Origin: Myrica gale
Lineage: Eukaryota; Streptophyta; Magnoliopsida; Fagales; Myricaceae
Reading direction: 5' to 3'
Assembly: GCA_963930655.1 (NCBI GenBank)
Contig: OZ005618.1
Coordinates: 18,317,001-18,381,000, forward strand
DNA length: 64,000 nucleotides
This document shows, piece by piece, positions 33,575 to 42,594 of the stretch; positions within the stretch are counted from its first letter, which is position 1, and every line of letters starts with the position of its first letter. Made by a program: the position numbers and the translations under genes. Under the pieces are notes generated by a model. It ran no database searches. It was not told where the DNA came from and saw only the letters and a program-made list of their open reading frames with translations.

Positions 33575-33814
33575 ACCAGTCTCCAGACTACCCTAGTCTC
33601 TGCTATGAACCAAGTTCAAAGTAAAGAAGATCTCCAGGAGCTCTGCCACCAGTTGCAGCTCGAAGTAAGCAAAATCAGTGGACAAGACCCAGATGAGCAC
33701 AGCCCAGCCATATCTCACTCGTCTGCTGCAGGTCAATCAAAGCCCAACTACTTGGATCCAGTCTTCCAAGATAGTCAGGATCCTTATGCCTTCGATCTAG
33801 GAGACGATATGTGA
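33575..33814 (+). pseudogene. Endogenous caulimovirid ORF2, 3' part
   Basis: The right target duplication ACCAG is in the same codon phase as the left copy at 20074. From it the frame stays open for 79 codons to TGA at 33812-33814, ending in an acidic tail. This is the C-terminal end of the viral ORF2 cut off by the retrotransposon. An apparent GTG start at 33569 lies in the LTR and is an artefact. No domain is recognised; the final 30 residues are rich in Asp, Pro and Gln. Confidence 0.75.
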
Positions 33815-34636
33815 AGCCCAAGTCCATGTGACATCCAAGCCCAGGCCCATGTGACGTCTGTAGGCATGTAAGGACGAAGTCAACAAGTCAAAACCGACAA
33901 GTCACTATTCATGAACAGTAAAATTGACTTTTTTACTATTCATGAACGGTAAGTAAAACAGTGAAAGCAGCCAAAAGCAGCCGACACGCCCCTGTTCATC
34001 CACAGTCAAAGCACGCGTGATCTAACAATACCCGCGTGATTCCACAATAACCCCTCTGTCTTTAAATACAGAGGTCGAAGTCAGTTGTAATTAGAATTCC
34101 ATTTCGGATTTCTGAACTCTTTCTCTCTCTCAAGTCTTTCTATCCTTAGTAACCCAAGCCTATCTAAGTCTAAGAACACGATGTATATGTCTTCTTACTT
34201 GATAGTTCTTGCTTGTAAGTCAACTGTTCTTTGAAGTAAACCAAGTTTCCAAGTATATCTCTGTGTTATATCTTCTCTGCAAGCATGCATACCGCCAGAT
34301 TGGACGGTTTTACATTTCAAGTTACATGCATTCATGCATCTGCCTTCATGGCTGGTTTATATTTCTGCTTCATGCATACCGCCTTCATGGCTGGTTTAAG
34401 TAATTATTTTATGTTTTCTCAAGTAAACTTATTTTAAGACCATTTGCAAGTTGATACCCCCTAATTGGCCTATTATTTGCCGACCTTCGGGTTTAACGAA
34501 GCTTGTTCCCTCACAGGAGGTCTTTAAAAATTAATTTTATTTTATCTGCTGCTATCTTCTCTGCTTCTTTTCTTCCATGGCTCGTCTTCACCATAAACTC
34601 TCCAGTAACCGTTTTGGTCCTTTCAAAGTAAGCTCC
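33815..34636 (+). other. Viral intergenic region
   Basis: Non-coding viral sequence between ORF2 and the right terminal repeat. It contains repeated 'aagtca' words at 33865-33905, the duplicated phrase 'ttactattcatgaac(a/g)gtaa' near 33905 and 33937, a TATA-like box and a leader-like downstream region. In caulimovirids this region carries the promoter for the full-length RNA. Confidence 0.55.
34061..34070 (+). promoter_or_regulatory. TATA-like box of the viral full-length RNA promoter
   Basis: TTTAAATACA lies in the viral intergenic region, downstream of GC-containing 'cccgcgtgat' motifs and upstream of a CT-rich stretch. This resembles the arrangement of caulimovirid full-length transcript promoters. 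Placement is inferred from motif and context only. Confidence 0.4.
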
Positions 34637-34699
34637 TTGGTAACCAATCTTCATTCCATGATCTATCTGGTAAATCCATCGGTATACCCAAGGAAACCC
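34637..34699 (+). repeat. Right copy of the 63-bp viral terminal repeat
   Basis: Identical to 13017-13079 and directly followed by the (TA)n tract. It marks the right edge of the integrated viral DNA. Confidence 0.9.
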
Positions 34700-34724
34700 A
34701 TATATATATATATATATATATATA
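34700..34724. repeat. (TA)n microsatellite at the viral right border
   Basis: About 12 AT/TA units directly follow the viral terminal repeat. The left border also abuts 'aatatatata', so the virus appears to have inserted into TA-repeat DNA. Confidence 0.85.
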
Positions 34725-36975
34725 AACATAGTATAAAAACTTGACAGCATACAAAAATATTCAACTAACAATTACTAATAGTGAGCAAATCAGCAAAGTA
34801 TTTTCCTTTTAGATCTTATCAGTTCATCTAAGAAATGCCACTAACATCAATTAAAATTCATAAAACTATTTCGGTATTTCCTAACCAAAGCATAGCATAT
34901 GCATGTGACCAGTGACCATCAATTTTAGCACGCACTGTGTTATACAGAGAGAGGGGAAGAGATTACTAAAAGAGAGATCCCGGTTGGCTTTTGATTTTTA
35001 GTCTCTCTCTCTATTGGCTTTTGATTTCTACGGAACCTGCATCAAAAGAAAGAGAGATGTTCTTGTGAATTGAAAGAAAACGTAGAATCAAAAGACACAG
35101 ATAAATGAATCAAATCATCACCGAAGTCTTCATTCTCAGAGGCCCAGCGAGGTAGAGAGTTAGTGATAGGGTGAGACCAAGGGAGAAGAGACCACAAGGG
35201 AAGAAGATGAAGGAACGACTCAGGGAAGAGGAGGGGACGACTGACAGCACAAGGCAGAGGAGGGGGGAACAACGCAGTGTAGGGAAGGAAGAAGATGAAG
35301 GAACAAGATGAAGGAACAACTCAGGGAAGAGGAGGGGAACAACTGACAACACAAGGCAGAGGAGGGGGGAACGGCGCAGTGTAGGGAAGGAAGAAGATGA
35401 GAGAAATTTTTGGGGCCTGTTGAGTGTCATGTGTCTATTAGGGTTAGGGGTTGTAAAATTCGAATATGTTAGTGGATCGGTTGGTTCGAATTTCGGTTAA
35501 CCGATCCATAAGACCGAAAGTGGAACCGATACCTTCGGTTTTAAAAAATTTTGGGCCGACAACCGAGCCGGCCCAGCTTGCAACCGGCCGCGCCGATGGG
35601 CTTCGGCCGGTTCGGTTCGCGGCCCATATGTGTTCAGCGCTAAAAACTAGAGCCCTTTCCCCATTAAATATACTGGAAAAAAACGAGGTATTTAATCTCA
35701 CATACGGTAGGGAAGCAAAATTCAAAGAAAAAATGAAAAATATTTAATAATCAACTAAGGTTCTCTATGTTTTCAGTAATCCTTCCTTCTCAATGAAATT
35801 CGAATGATGTTTCCGTCATGGCTATCATGTGATCATGAGACATACAAAATGTGTTTGAAACGCCGGAGAACATACAAATTTAGTGAACATCAGAATTTTA
35901 TACTACAAGTAATCTTGCTGGGATCAGTTTGTGTAATCTTACCCATAGATGATTTCCGATGTTTTTTTTTTCCAAGCCTACAAATGATTTTCATTTCTGT
36001 GAAACTAATTTATTATTTAAGAAATTCCACATAACGAAAAAGCAAAACAGCAATATTAGTGGAATACTAGTTCAAGTACAGAAATTATTAAATCATCAAG
36101 ACGTAGATGGTAGGAGGGATCAAAGAGCAACAAATGCAGATCCAAATGTGGTAGTTTAGTTAAGGTTTGGGTGTTATAGATTAGCAATTGAGATTGAAGT
36201 ATCTATCCTTCACCTTGTAATCGAGTTTAGTTCTAATGGATTCAAATTTCTGGCAGTAGGTTTGGAGAGATTTTCTTCCTTGAAGAGTTTTTCAAGTGAG
36301 TTTTCTCTCCGTCAACAGATCGTAAAAAGGTTGCCCATAGATGATAATTTGAGTGAGTTAATTGTCAAGGATTAAAGTTGGATCGGGGCAAATTGTAAAG
36401 CATGGAGCAATATTAAAGAAGGTTAAATGTATTTTTTACCATATAATAAAAGAAGATTTTGTTTTTGGGTAAAAGAAAAATTCGTTATACTTAAATATAA
36501 AGCTTCTACGTCTTAGTTATGACATGGACGTACGGTCAAATGTGCCAAACTAAATACTCATCTTTTGAACATGGTCTTTTTTTATATTGGACCGACAATC
36601 TAATTTGGATAAAAAAAATTACAACAATCATTGAATTCTTAGCAATTTCAACCATAAATTACCCTTTTTGTTACATTTTATCACCAAATATTGATTTTAT
36701 GCTGCGTTAATTTTTTTTTTCATTAATTTGGATGCAAAATGAATTTTTTCTCTCTTTGAAATGGTAATTATAACCCCACAAATATATTAGAAAAAGAAGT
36801 GGGGCTAAACTCATGATTTTCCCGTGCTAACAAAACACTTTCCTGCCAAAATAATAATAATAAATTTAACCAAAAAGTGAAAAGTATCTAAAAGCAATAT
36901 TTAGTAAGTGAAATGTGATAAAAATAATAATTTAGTGTGCAATATATCAAGCCTCCATAATTAGAAGGTGAAAGA
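34725..36975. other. Intergenic region with a tandem duplication; no gene seen
   Basis: Contains a purine-rich tandem duplication of about 100 bp at 35201-35400 ('gaagatgaaggaac(g/a)actcagggaagaggagggg' twice). A GC-rich stretch at 35470-35640 is filled with 'ggttcggtt/ccgaaccg' words common in plant dispersed repeats. The rest is AT-rich. The reading frames on the minus strand at 35042-35430 follow the duplication and carry no recognisable domain. Confidence 0.5.
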
Positions 36976-37357
36976 ATGTAGAAATTTTTTGAAGAAAATC
37001 CCGGTAGTGAAGTATCCAGAAAACTATCTGGTTAGCTGCTGGAAGAATCTAGACTTCTCTTCACCGACATATGAAGACTATAAATAGGCGAATAGGCTGT
37101 GAATATTTGTGTGTACGAGTGGAGCAAATTGAGGTAGCCGAAAAAGTGGTGTGTGTCCTTGTGTGCCGTGTAGTAGAAAGTGTAGAAGTGAAAGTGCTTG
37201 TGAAGTGAAGAAAAGTGTAGAGAAAAAGTGAACTAGTGAATTGTGTTTGTGAAGTTTGTTTGGGTCCCTTACTATTTTGTCTTACTTGTAATAATTTTGT
37301 TTCAATTTTATATAATAAGCTTTTGTTCAAAGCTTATTGGTGCTAGTTCACTCAACA
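36976..37357 (+). repeat. Left LTR (5'-truncated) of the small Copia element
   Basis: Matches the right LTR from 'agaaaattgttgaagaaaat' onward with scattered substitutions, and ends CAACA directly before the primer site. The expected TGTTG start is not present. Confidence 0.75.
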
Positions 37358-37582
37358 ATTTCGTATCAGAGCTAGTCGGTCAGGGACCGGTGTCAGAGTG
37401 GGACGGTTGAAGTCATTTTGGAGTTGCATAGGGAAAGAGTTGTTGGTAGAGAGTCAAGGCGGTCAAGGACCGTGTTAAGGTGTTGCTCGAGAGATCATTT
37501 TTCGTGCACAATCTGGGATTGTGAAGCTCGATAGTCTGGGACTATGCTTGCTTGGGAGGACGTGAGATGACACCAAGTCACG

Positions 37583-38992
37583 ATGGCGGATCTCCAATTT
37601 GCTGGCACAGTGGAGAAGCTTGATGACCATAATTATTCTACATGGCAGACGTGCATGAAGTCATATTTGCAGGGTCAGGATCTCTGGGAGATCGTTGGAG
37701 GGAATGAGTCCACGCCACCTTCTGCAGAGAATACCGATGCACTCCGAAAGTGGCGAATTAAGGCTGGGAAAGCTTTGTTCGCGATTAAGATAATCGTTCA
37801 GAAAGAAATGCTGGAGCACATCCGAAACGCCACCACACCGAAGGATGCATGGGACACATTGGCAGCACGTTTCTCAAGGAAAAATGATATGAGGCTTCAA
37901 CTATTGGAAAATGAGCTCATGTCAACTACGCAGCGGGAGCTCACGATTAATCAATATTTTACTAAGGTAAAATCTCTTTGCCAAGAAAGTTCTGAGTTAG
38001 ACTCTTCTGCAAAAATTAATGAGCAACGTATGAGGAGAATTATTATCCATGGGTTAAGACCCGAATACCATAGATTTATTACTGCGGTCCAAGGTTGGCC
38101 AACCCAACCTTCCTTGGAGGAGCTGGAAAATTTACTTGTCAATCAAGAAACCTTAGCATGGCAATTAGCTGGGTTTTCGATAAAGAATGAAGAGGAGGCA
38201 CTGTACAGCAGCAGGAGAGGTCGACACAAGTTTCGGAGGGGCTCCGACTTTAAGAAGAAAGGCAAAGACGATGATGAAGAAGAGGAGGAGCGAGACAAAG
38301 AGTCGTCGAATCCTCATAAGAGAAGCTCACAATCAGGGGGAGCTCAATGGAAAAGCAATCAATATTGCAGACAGCGGAACGATGCATGTTATAATTGCGA
38401 TCGAAGAGGACACTATGTTCGAGATTGCAGATTCAAGAAAGAGCATGTTTAAGGAAATCTGGTAACATCCGACATTCATCAAGGTACGTATGATAGTGAC
38501 GATGAGTGGGACTTTCATGCTTCTTTTGCCACTGTAGATAACAATATATATGAAAGTGAAGATGAGTGGGATTTTGAAGTGCCCTCCACTCTGGTAAGCC
38601 TTGGAGATAAAGTCTACTCAGAAGAAAAGATAGACTTTGATGAGATAGCCATATGTGCTATTGTTGAGCCAAAGGATGGCCAACAGGAAGATCATCAAGC
38701 GGTGGAGGAATTCATATCTCTAATCAGTGGAAAGGAAGGAGAGTCAGATATGTCGGATGAACAAGAAAGAGAAGGACCGCGACAGACTGGTGAGTATATA
38801 ACACCAGATGAAGAGCCTGAAGAAAAAGGTACGAACATAATTGATGCTGAAGAATTCATTTGTGATGAAGATTTAATTCTTGGATTGAGATATTTCAACG
38901 ACATTGTTGATGAGGAGAATGAGGAAGCATCTAAAAATACAGCGTGCCAGAAAAACAATAGAAGAGAAGGTTGTTGTAATGGTGAAGAATAA
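37583..38992 (+). pseudogene. Copia gag (UBN2/DUF4219-type) with extended acidic tail
   Basis: From 37583 a 289-codon frame encodes a typical Copia Gag. It begins LDDHNYSTWQTCMKSYL and ends with a zinc knuckle CYNCDRRGHYVRDC just before TAA at 38450-38452. The same frame is then open again to TAA at 38990-38992, with two DEWDF repeats and an acidic region. The TAA may therefore be a mutation in a once longer frame, or a natural Gag end. Gag would form the particle and bind RNA through the knuckle. No protease follows. Confidence 0.7.
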
Positions 38993-39152
38993 AATTTGTG
39001 ACCTAGTTGCAAGAAGTCCCGATGAAGTCAAAACACCATTAGCGGCTGAAGAATCGGATGACAACAAAGCATTTGGAGAATCGGCAAATATCAAGACAAC
39101 AAATGATGCGCTGCCAATATTCGGTATTGAAAAATTATGGAAGTTTTGGTAA

Positions 39153-39200
39153 ATGAACGTTAAGAATGCATTCTTGCATGAATTGCTGGATAGAGGAGAA
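39153..39200 (+). pseudogene. Copia reverse-transcriptase scrap
   Basis: The sequence following the stop near 39152 reads MNVKNAFLHELLD, which matches the 'MDVknAFLhGdL' block of Copia RT. Only about 13 residues remain, directly before the polypurine tract. It marks the far edge of a large deletion that removed pol. Confidence 0.55.
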
Positions 39201-39218
39201 TTCAGTGCTGAGGAGGAG

Positions 39219-39675
39219 TGTTGAAGAACAGCCTAGAATTTTCTAGAGAAGAGAAAATAAAAATTCTGGAAAGATGATCACCTATCGGGAAGCATCTAGA
39301 AAATTGTTGAAGAAAATCTCGGTAGTGAAGTATCCCAAAACCTCTCTGGTTAGCTGCTGGAAGAATCTAGACTTCTCTTCACCGACATATGAAGACTATA
39401 AATAGGCGAATAGGCTGTGAATATTTGTCTGTCCGAGTGGAGAAAATTGAGGTAGCCGAAAAAGTGGTGTGTGTCCTTGTGTGCCGTGTAGTAGAAAGTG
39501 TAGAAGTGAAAGTGCGTGTGAAATGAAGAAAAGTGTAGAGAAAAAGTGAACTAGTGAATTGTGTTTGTGAAGTTTGTGTGGGTCCCTTGCTATTTTGTCT
39601 TACTTGTAATAATTTTGTTTTAATTTTATATAATAAGCTTTTGTTCAAAGTTTATTGGTGCTAGTTCACTCAACA
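39219..39675 (+). repeat. Right LTR of the small Copia element
   Basis: 457 bp with TGTTG...CAACA ends, preceded by gaggaggag. It includes a TATA-like 'ctataaataggcg' at about 39395, giving a plausible LTR promoter shared with the left LTR at about 37079. Confidence 0.8.
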
Positions 39676-41546
39676 TTTTACTTGGTTATAAGGAAGGGAT
39701 ATGTATATAATGTTAACTATAAATGGATGATTCAATGTACATAGAGGCTTAAGACAAAAATTTGAGGTAAATTACAAATTAAATAGTGATGATATTCGAG
39801 CTTTCATACGATACAATATGTATGATAGATTGCTCACAAATTGAACTTATCGCTCCGTCGGGCCCAACGCCAAAAGAAGCAGTTGGGCGCTATTAAGGGA
39901 TCCTACAAGCCCATTGACCTCGCCCTAGCTTAGGCCCAAGCATTCGATGGCGTAGATGTATCGGATCTCGTCTACAGTGCCTATATATAGTGTGTACTAG
40001 TTGTATATTGAATATTTAGGGAAACTGAATACAGGGTTTTGACAAAAACGTATTGACTCTTGACATGCTCTCATCAACATATGAAAATAAAGACGGGTGA
40101 GTTCGACAACTCAATAATCAAAATCATTATACTAGTGTACCGCATGAGCCACACTATAACTGTAAGAGGTAAAGTATTTGAAAATTGATTTTTGACAATT
40201 TCAATAAAATATTTTTATCAATAACAATAATACTATAGAAAATCCTTTTGACAATAACTGTGGGTCACGTTTACCCCCGTGATAAGGTTGTGCAGTTGCT
40301 ACTTAATTTGAGAATTAACCAAACTAAGTCAATACTATGGATAAAATTCTTCCTTACTGAGGCTTGACCATGTGTAAGTGTGCATCGGGAAGAACCTACA
40401 AAATAAACCACTATGTTTCCAGAATGAGTGCACTCAATGGGTTGCAATTGGTACCAATGAGCTATCTTTGTAAACTCTGGCCTCAGAGTTTGAAAATACA
40501 TAATATATCCTACTATAAAACATCACTTTAAACTTTACAATTTAAACATAATGTAAAATTATTCGACATAAAAGGGCTCATGTTTACACATTTCATATTA
40601 TAGTCTTTGACAATTTTATCAAAACGTAATGCACATAAAACTTCGAGGGTTTTCAATAAAACATGCAATTCTCACCTATCACCTCGGTCTTTTCGAAAAA
40701 TCTAGCATAATAACCTCACTTCCCTGGATCTTCAAGCAAATAAGCCTCTGACTTAGCATCAATCAATATAAAATTTAACGCATTATAATTCGATCAGGCA
40801 GAATTATCAATAAAACTCTAAATCTACCCGGCATGATTAAACCTGAAATATACTTATCAGATTTTAAAATATACTTTACCTTCTCGGGTTTCTATAAAAT
40901 ATCCAAATTAAATTATGATCTAACTATAGATGTTAAATATACACATGTTAAACTTCATATTCATATTCCAAGTATAACTATATCATTAAAATCGACATTC
41001 TCCTCTGTTCACCGAGTCAAACTATACCCCGAATAATTCGGTACTCATAAATTCCAAAATTCATAACTATCTCCTCTGATATTTTAAAATTCTGAAATTT
41101 ATAGCAAAGTTGTATATTTATGTTATAAAGATGCTCATAAACTTTCATGCCCAAATTCAAATTCTAGCTATATCATCCGTTCCAAATTCCAACCGGTATC
41201 AAAGGGTCTTCTCAGCAATTTTGATTGACTAAACCTAAATTCCGGATTTTAAAAAAATATCAATATCTCTCTAAAAATCACTAAAATTTAATTCAATTAT
41301 CCTACATATGTCTAGCACAAAATATCTAAAATTCATAATTTTTTGATGTCTAGGGTCGGCTATAGAAATATAATTCAAATTACTACTTAGATCAAGAACC
41401 TAAATTTTCTTGAACAAAGCTTGAACCCAAATTTCAATTACTCTAGGAAACCCATTAAATTTATTTAGAAAATATTGAAATAATTAGGGCTAGCTATAAA
41501 CACCCTATGGTTTGATTTTGTAACAGCAACGTTGGAATTTGTAGGA
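39676..41546. other. Intergenic region, possible decayed LTR sequence
   Basis: No gene is visible. The stretch from about 40080 to 41480 has the look of old LTR DNA ('gacgggtgagttcgacaactcaataatc', 'cttcactgaggctt', and many short 'atttcatgcccaaattc'-like phrases), but I cannot find paired ends or a target duplication. The assignment is only an impression. Confidence 0.35.
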
Positions 41547-41551
41547 GTTTG

Positions 41552-42539
41552 TGTTGGCTTTAAGTCACAATCAATGTTTTGATGATAACAATATAAGTAA
41601 TTGAGTTGTGGAGCAAAAGGAATCCAAAATGAGCAAGGAGCGATCAAACAACATCACCTTCAATGGAAGTGCTCTTAAAGTGAAGACTCAAGTCGCTAGG
41701 GTAATCTTTGTAACTCTAAGACTTCATCTTTCACAAGGATGTCAATCACACACATGCATAAGTCTCAAAACTTGCATAAACCGTTTTAATGTTTGTTGTA
41801 AGATTAAAACCTTTTTAGTGCCTTCAAAATATCCCAAATATACTCTCAAACCTTTTTATATACTTATGAGAAGTTAGAGTTTAAAATTGGGTATTTTAAG
41901 TTGGTCAAAATCAAGTTTTTAGAACAACCGGATGATGCTTAAAATGAGGAGGTCGACCGGGTCAATGTAGCGGTCGACCGGACATACGAACGCTTGGTGT
42001 AGCGGTCGTATTCAAGCATCATACACACATATTCTTCATCTTTTGCATCCTTGTTGTTGTGTGAAGTCTAAGAGCTAGTCATTTCTCATTGTAATATCTA
42101 CTCCATCAAGGGAGTTTTAGAGGAGAATTTTGTTCAAACATACACATTCCTAAGAGAGTGATTCTCTTGCATCCTTTCGGTGAGGGTTGTTCATCGAAAG
42201 AAGGAGTTTGGAGAGTTTTGTTCTCAAACTCGTTCTTGAGGCTTGAAGAGGGTTTTTCTCAAGCTCAAGTGTAAGGAAACCGTTCCCTTGGTTGAAGGGA
42301 GAATAGTGGAGAAACCTCAAGACTCGGTAAAGGAGCTTGAGGGGTGGACGTAGGCGGGCTTGCCGAACCACCTAAATATTGTGTTTGCTTCTCTTCCCTT
42401 ATCTCTTTATTTGTGCTCTAGTTTATTGCTTTAAAGTTTTCTTTTATAGCTAGCAAACACACTCTTTGGGGTAATTTTTGAAAAAATTTTGAAACCCAAT
42501 TCACCCCCCTCTTGGGTTGCCTTAATCCTAGGAATATCA
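41552..42539 (+). repeat. Left LTR of the Sirevirus (internally deleted)
   Basis: 988 bp from TGTTGGC to TATCA. It lacks about 330 bp present in the right LTR: the sequence jumps from 'gtgtagcggtcg' at 42010 directly to 'tattcaagcatc'. Apart from this it matches the right LTR closely. Confidence 0.85.
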
Positions 42540-42541
42540 AT

Positions 42542-42553
42542 TGGTATCAGAGC
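42542..42553 (+). promoter_or_regulatory. Sirevirus primer-binding site (tRNA-Met)
   Basis: TGGTATCAGAGC, a perfect match to the initiator tRNA-Met complement, two bases after the left LTR. Confidence 0.9.
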
Positions 42554-42594
42554 TTGGTGCTCACTTTAGCAAGATTTAAAAATCTTGAGTTAGA

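Larger units (their letters stand above)
13017..34699 (+). mobile_element. Endogenous plant pararetrovirus (florendovirus-like caulimovirid), split by a retrotransposon
   Basis: A near-complete viral genome integrated into host DNA. It is bounded by identical 63-bp direct repeats (13017-13079 and 34637-34699). Immediately inside the left repeat is a tRNA-Met primer-binding site (13084-13096). It encodes a long polyprotein ORF1 and a separate ORF2, as described for the genus Florendovirus, and has a downstream non-coding region with a TATA-like box. Excluding the chromovirus insertion (20079-33574 plus one target-site copy), the viral part is about 8.2 kb, one genome unit plus the terminal overlap. 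Both borders abut TA-rich DNA: 'ctaatatatata' on the left and a (TA)n tract on the right. Plant pararetroviruses have no integrase; copies enter chromosomes by illegitimate recombination. ORF1 is open, but ORF2 is disrupted, so this copy is a genome fossil as it stands. A petuvirus is less likely because of the second ORF. Confidence 0.75.
36976..39675 (+). mobile_element. Non-autonomous Copia-type element retaining gag only
   Basis: Direct repeats of the same LTR flank about 1.86 kb. The right LTR (39219-39675, 457 bp) has canonical TGTTGAAG...CAACA ends. The left LTR (about 36976-37357) lacks roughly the first 75-95 bp. A tRNA-Met-like primer site (GTATCAGAGC, 37363-37372) follows the left LTR and a short purine run (gaggaggag) precedes the right one. 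Inside are gag and a short scrap matching an RT motif. Protease, integrase and nearly all of RT and RNase H are missing, so it would need proteins supplied by another copy. A target duplication cannot be tested because the left end is incomplete. Confidence 0.75.

Noticed and set aside
33569..33580. An apparent GTG start of a separate small gene at 33569
   Set aside because: The first bases belong to the LTR end. The true reading is the continuation of viral ORF2 after the target duplication.
13017..34699. Interpreting the 63-bp repeats as LTRs of one giant retrotransposon
   Set aside because: They are too short, lack TG...CA ends, and the enclosed polyprotein has a 30K movement protein and no integrase. 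The inner element has its own LTRs and target duplication.
35042..35430. Minus-strand frames with Pro/Leu/Ser repeats
   Set aside because: They follow a ~100-bp purine-rich tandem duplication, and overlapping frames are both open. No domain or start context supports them.
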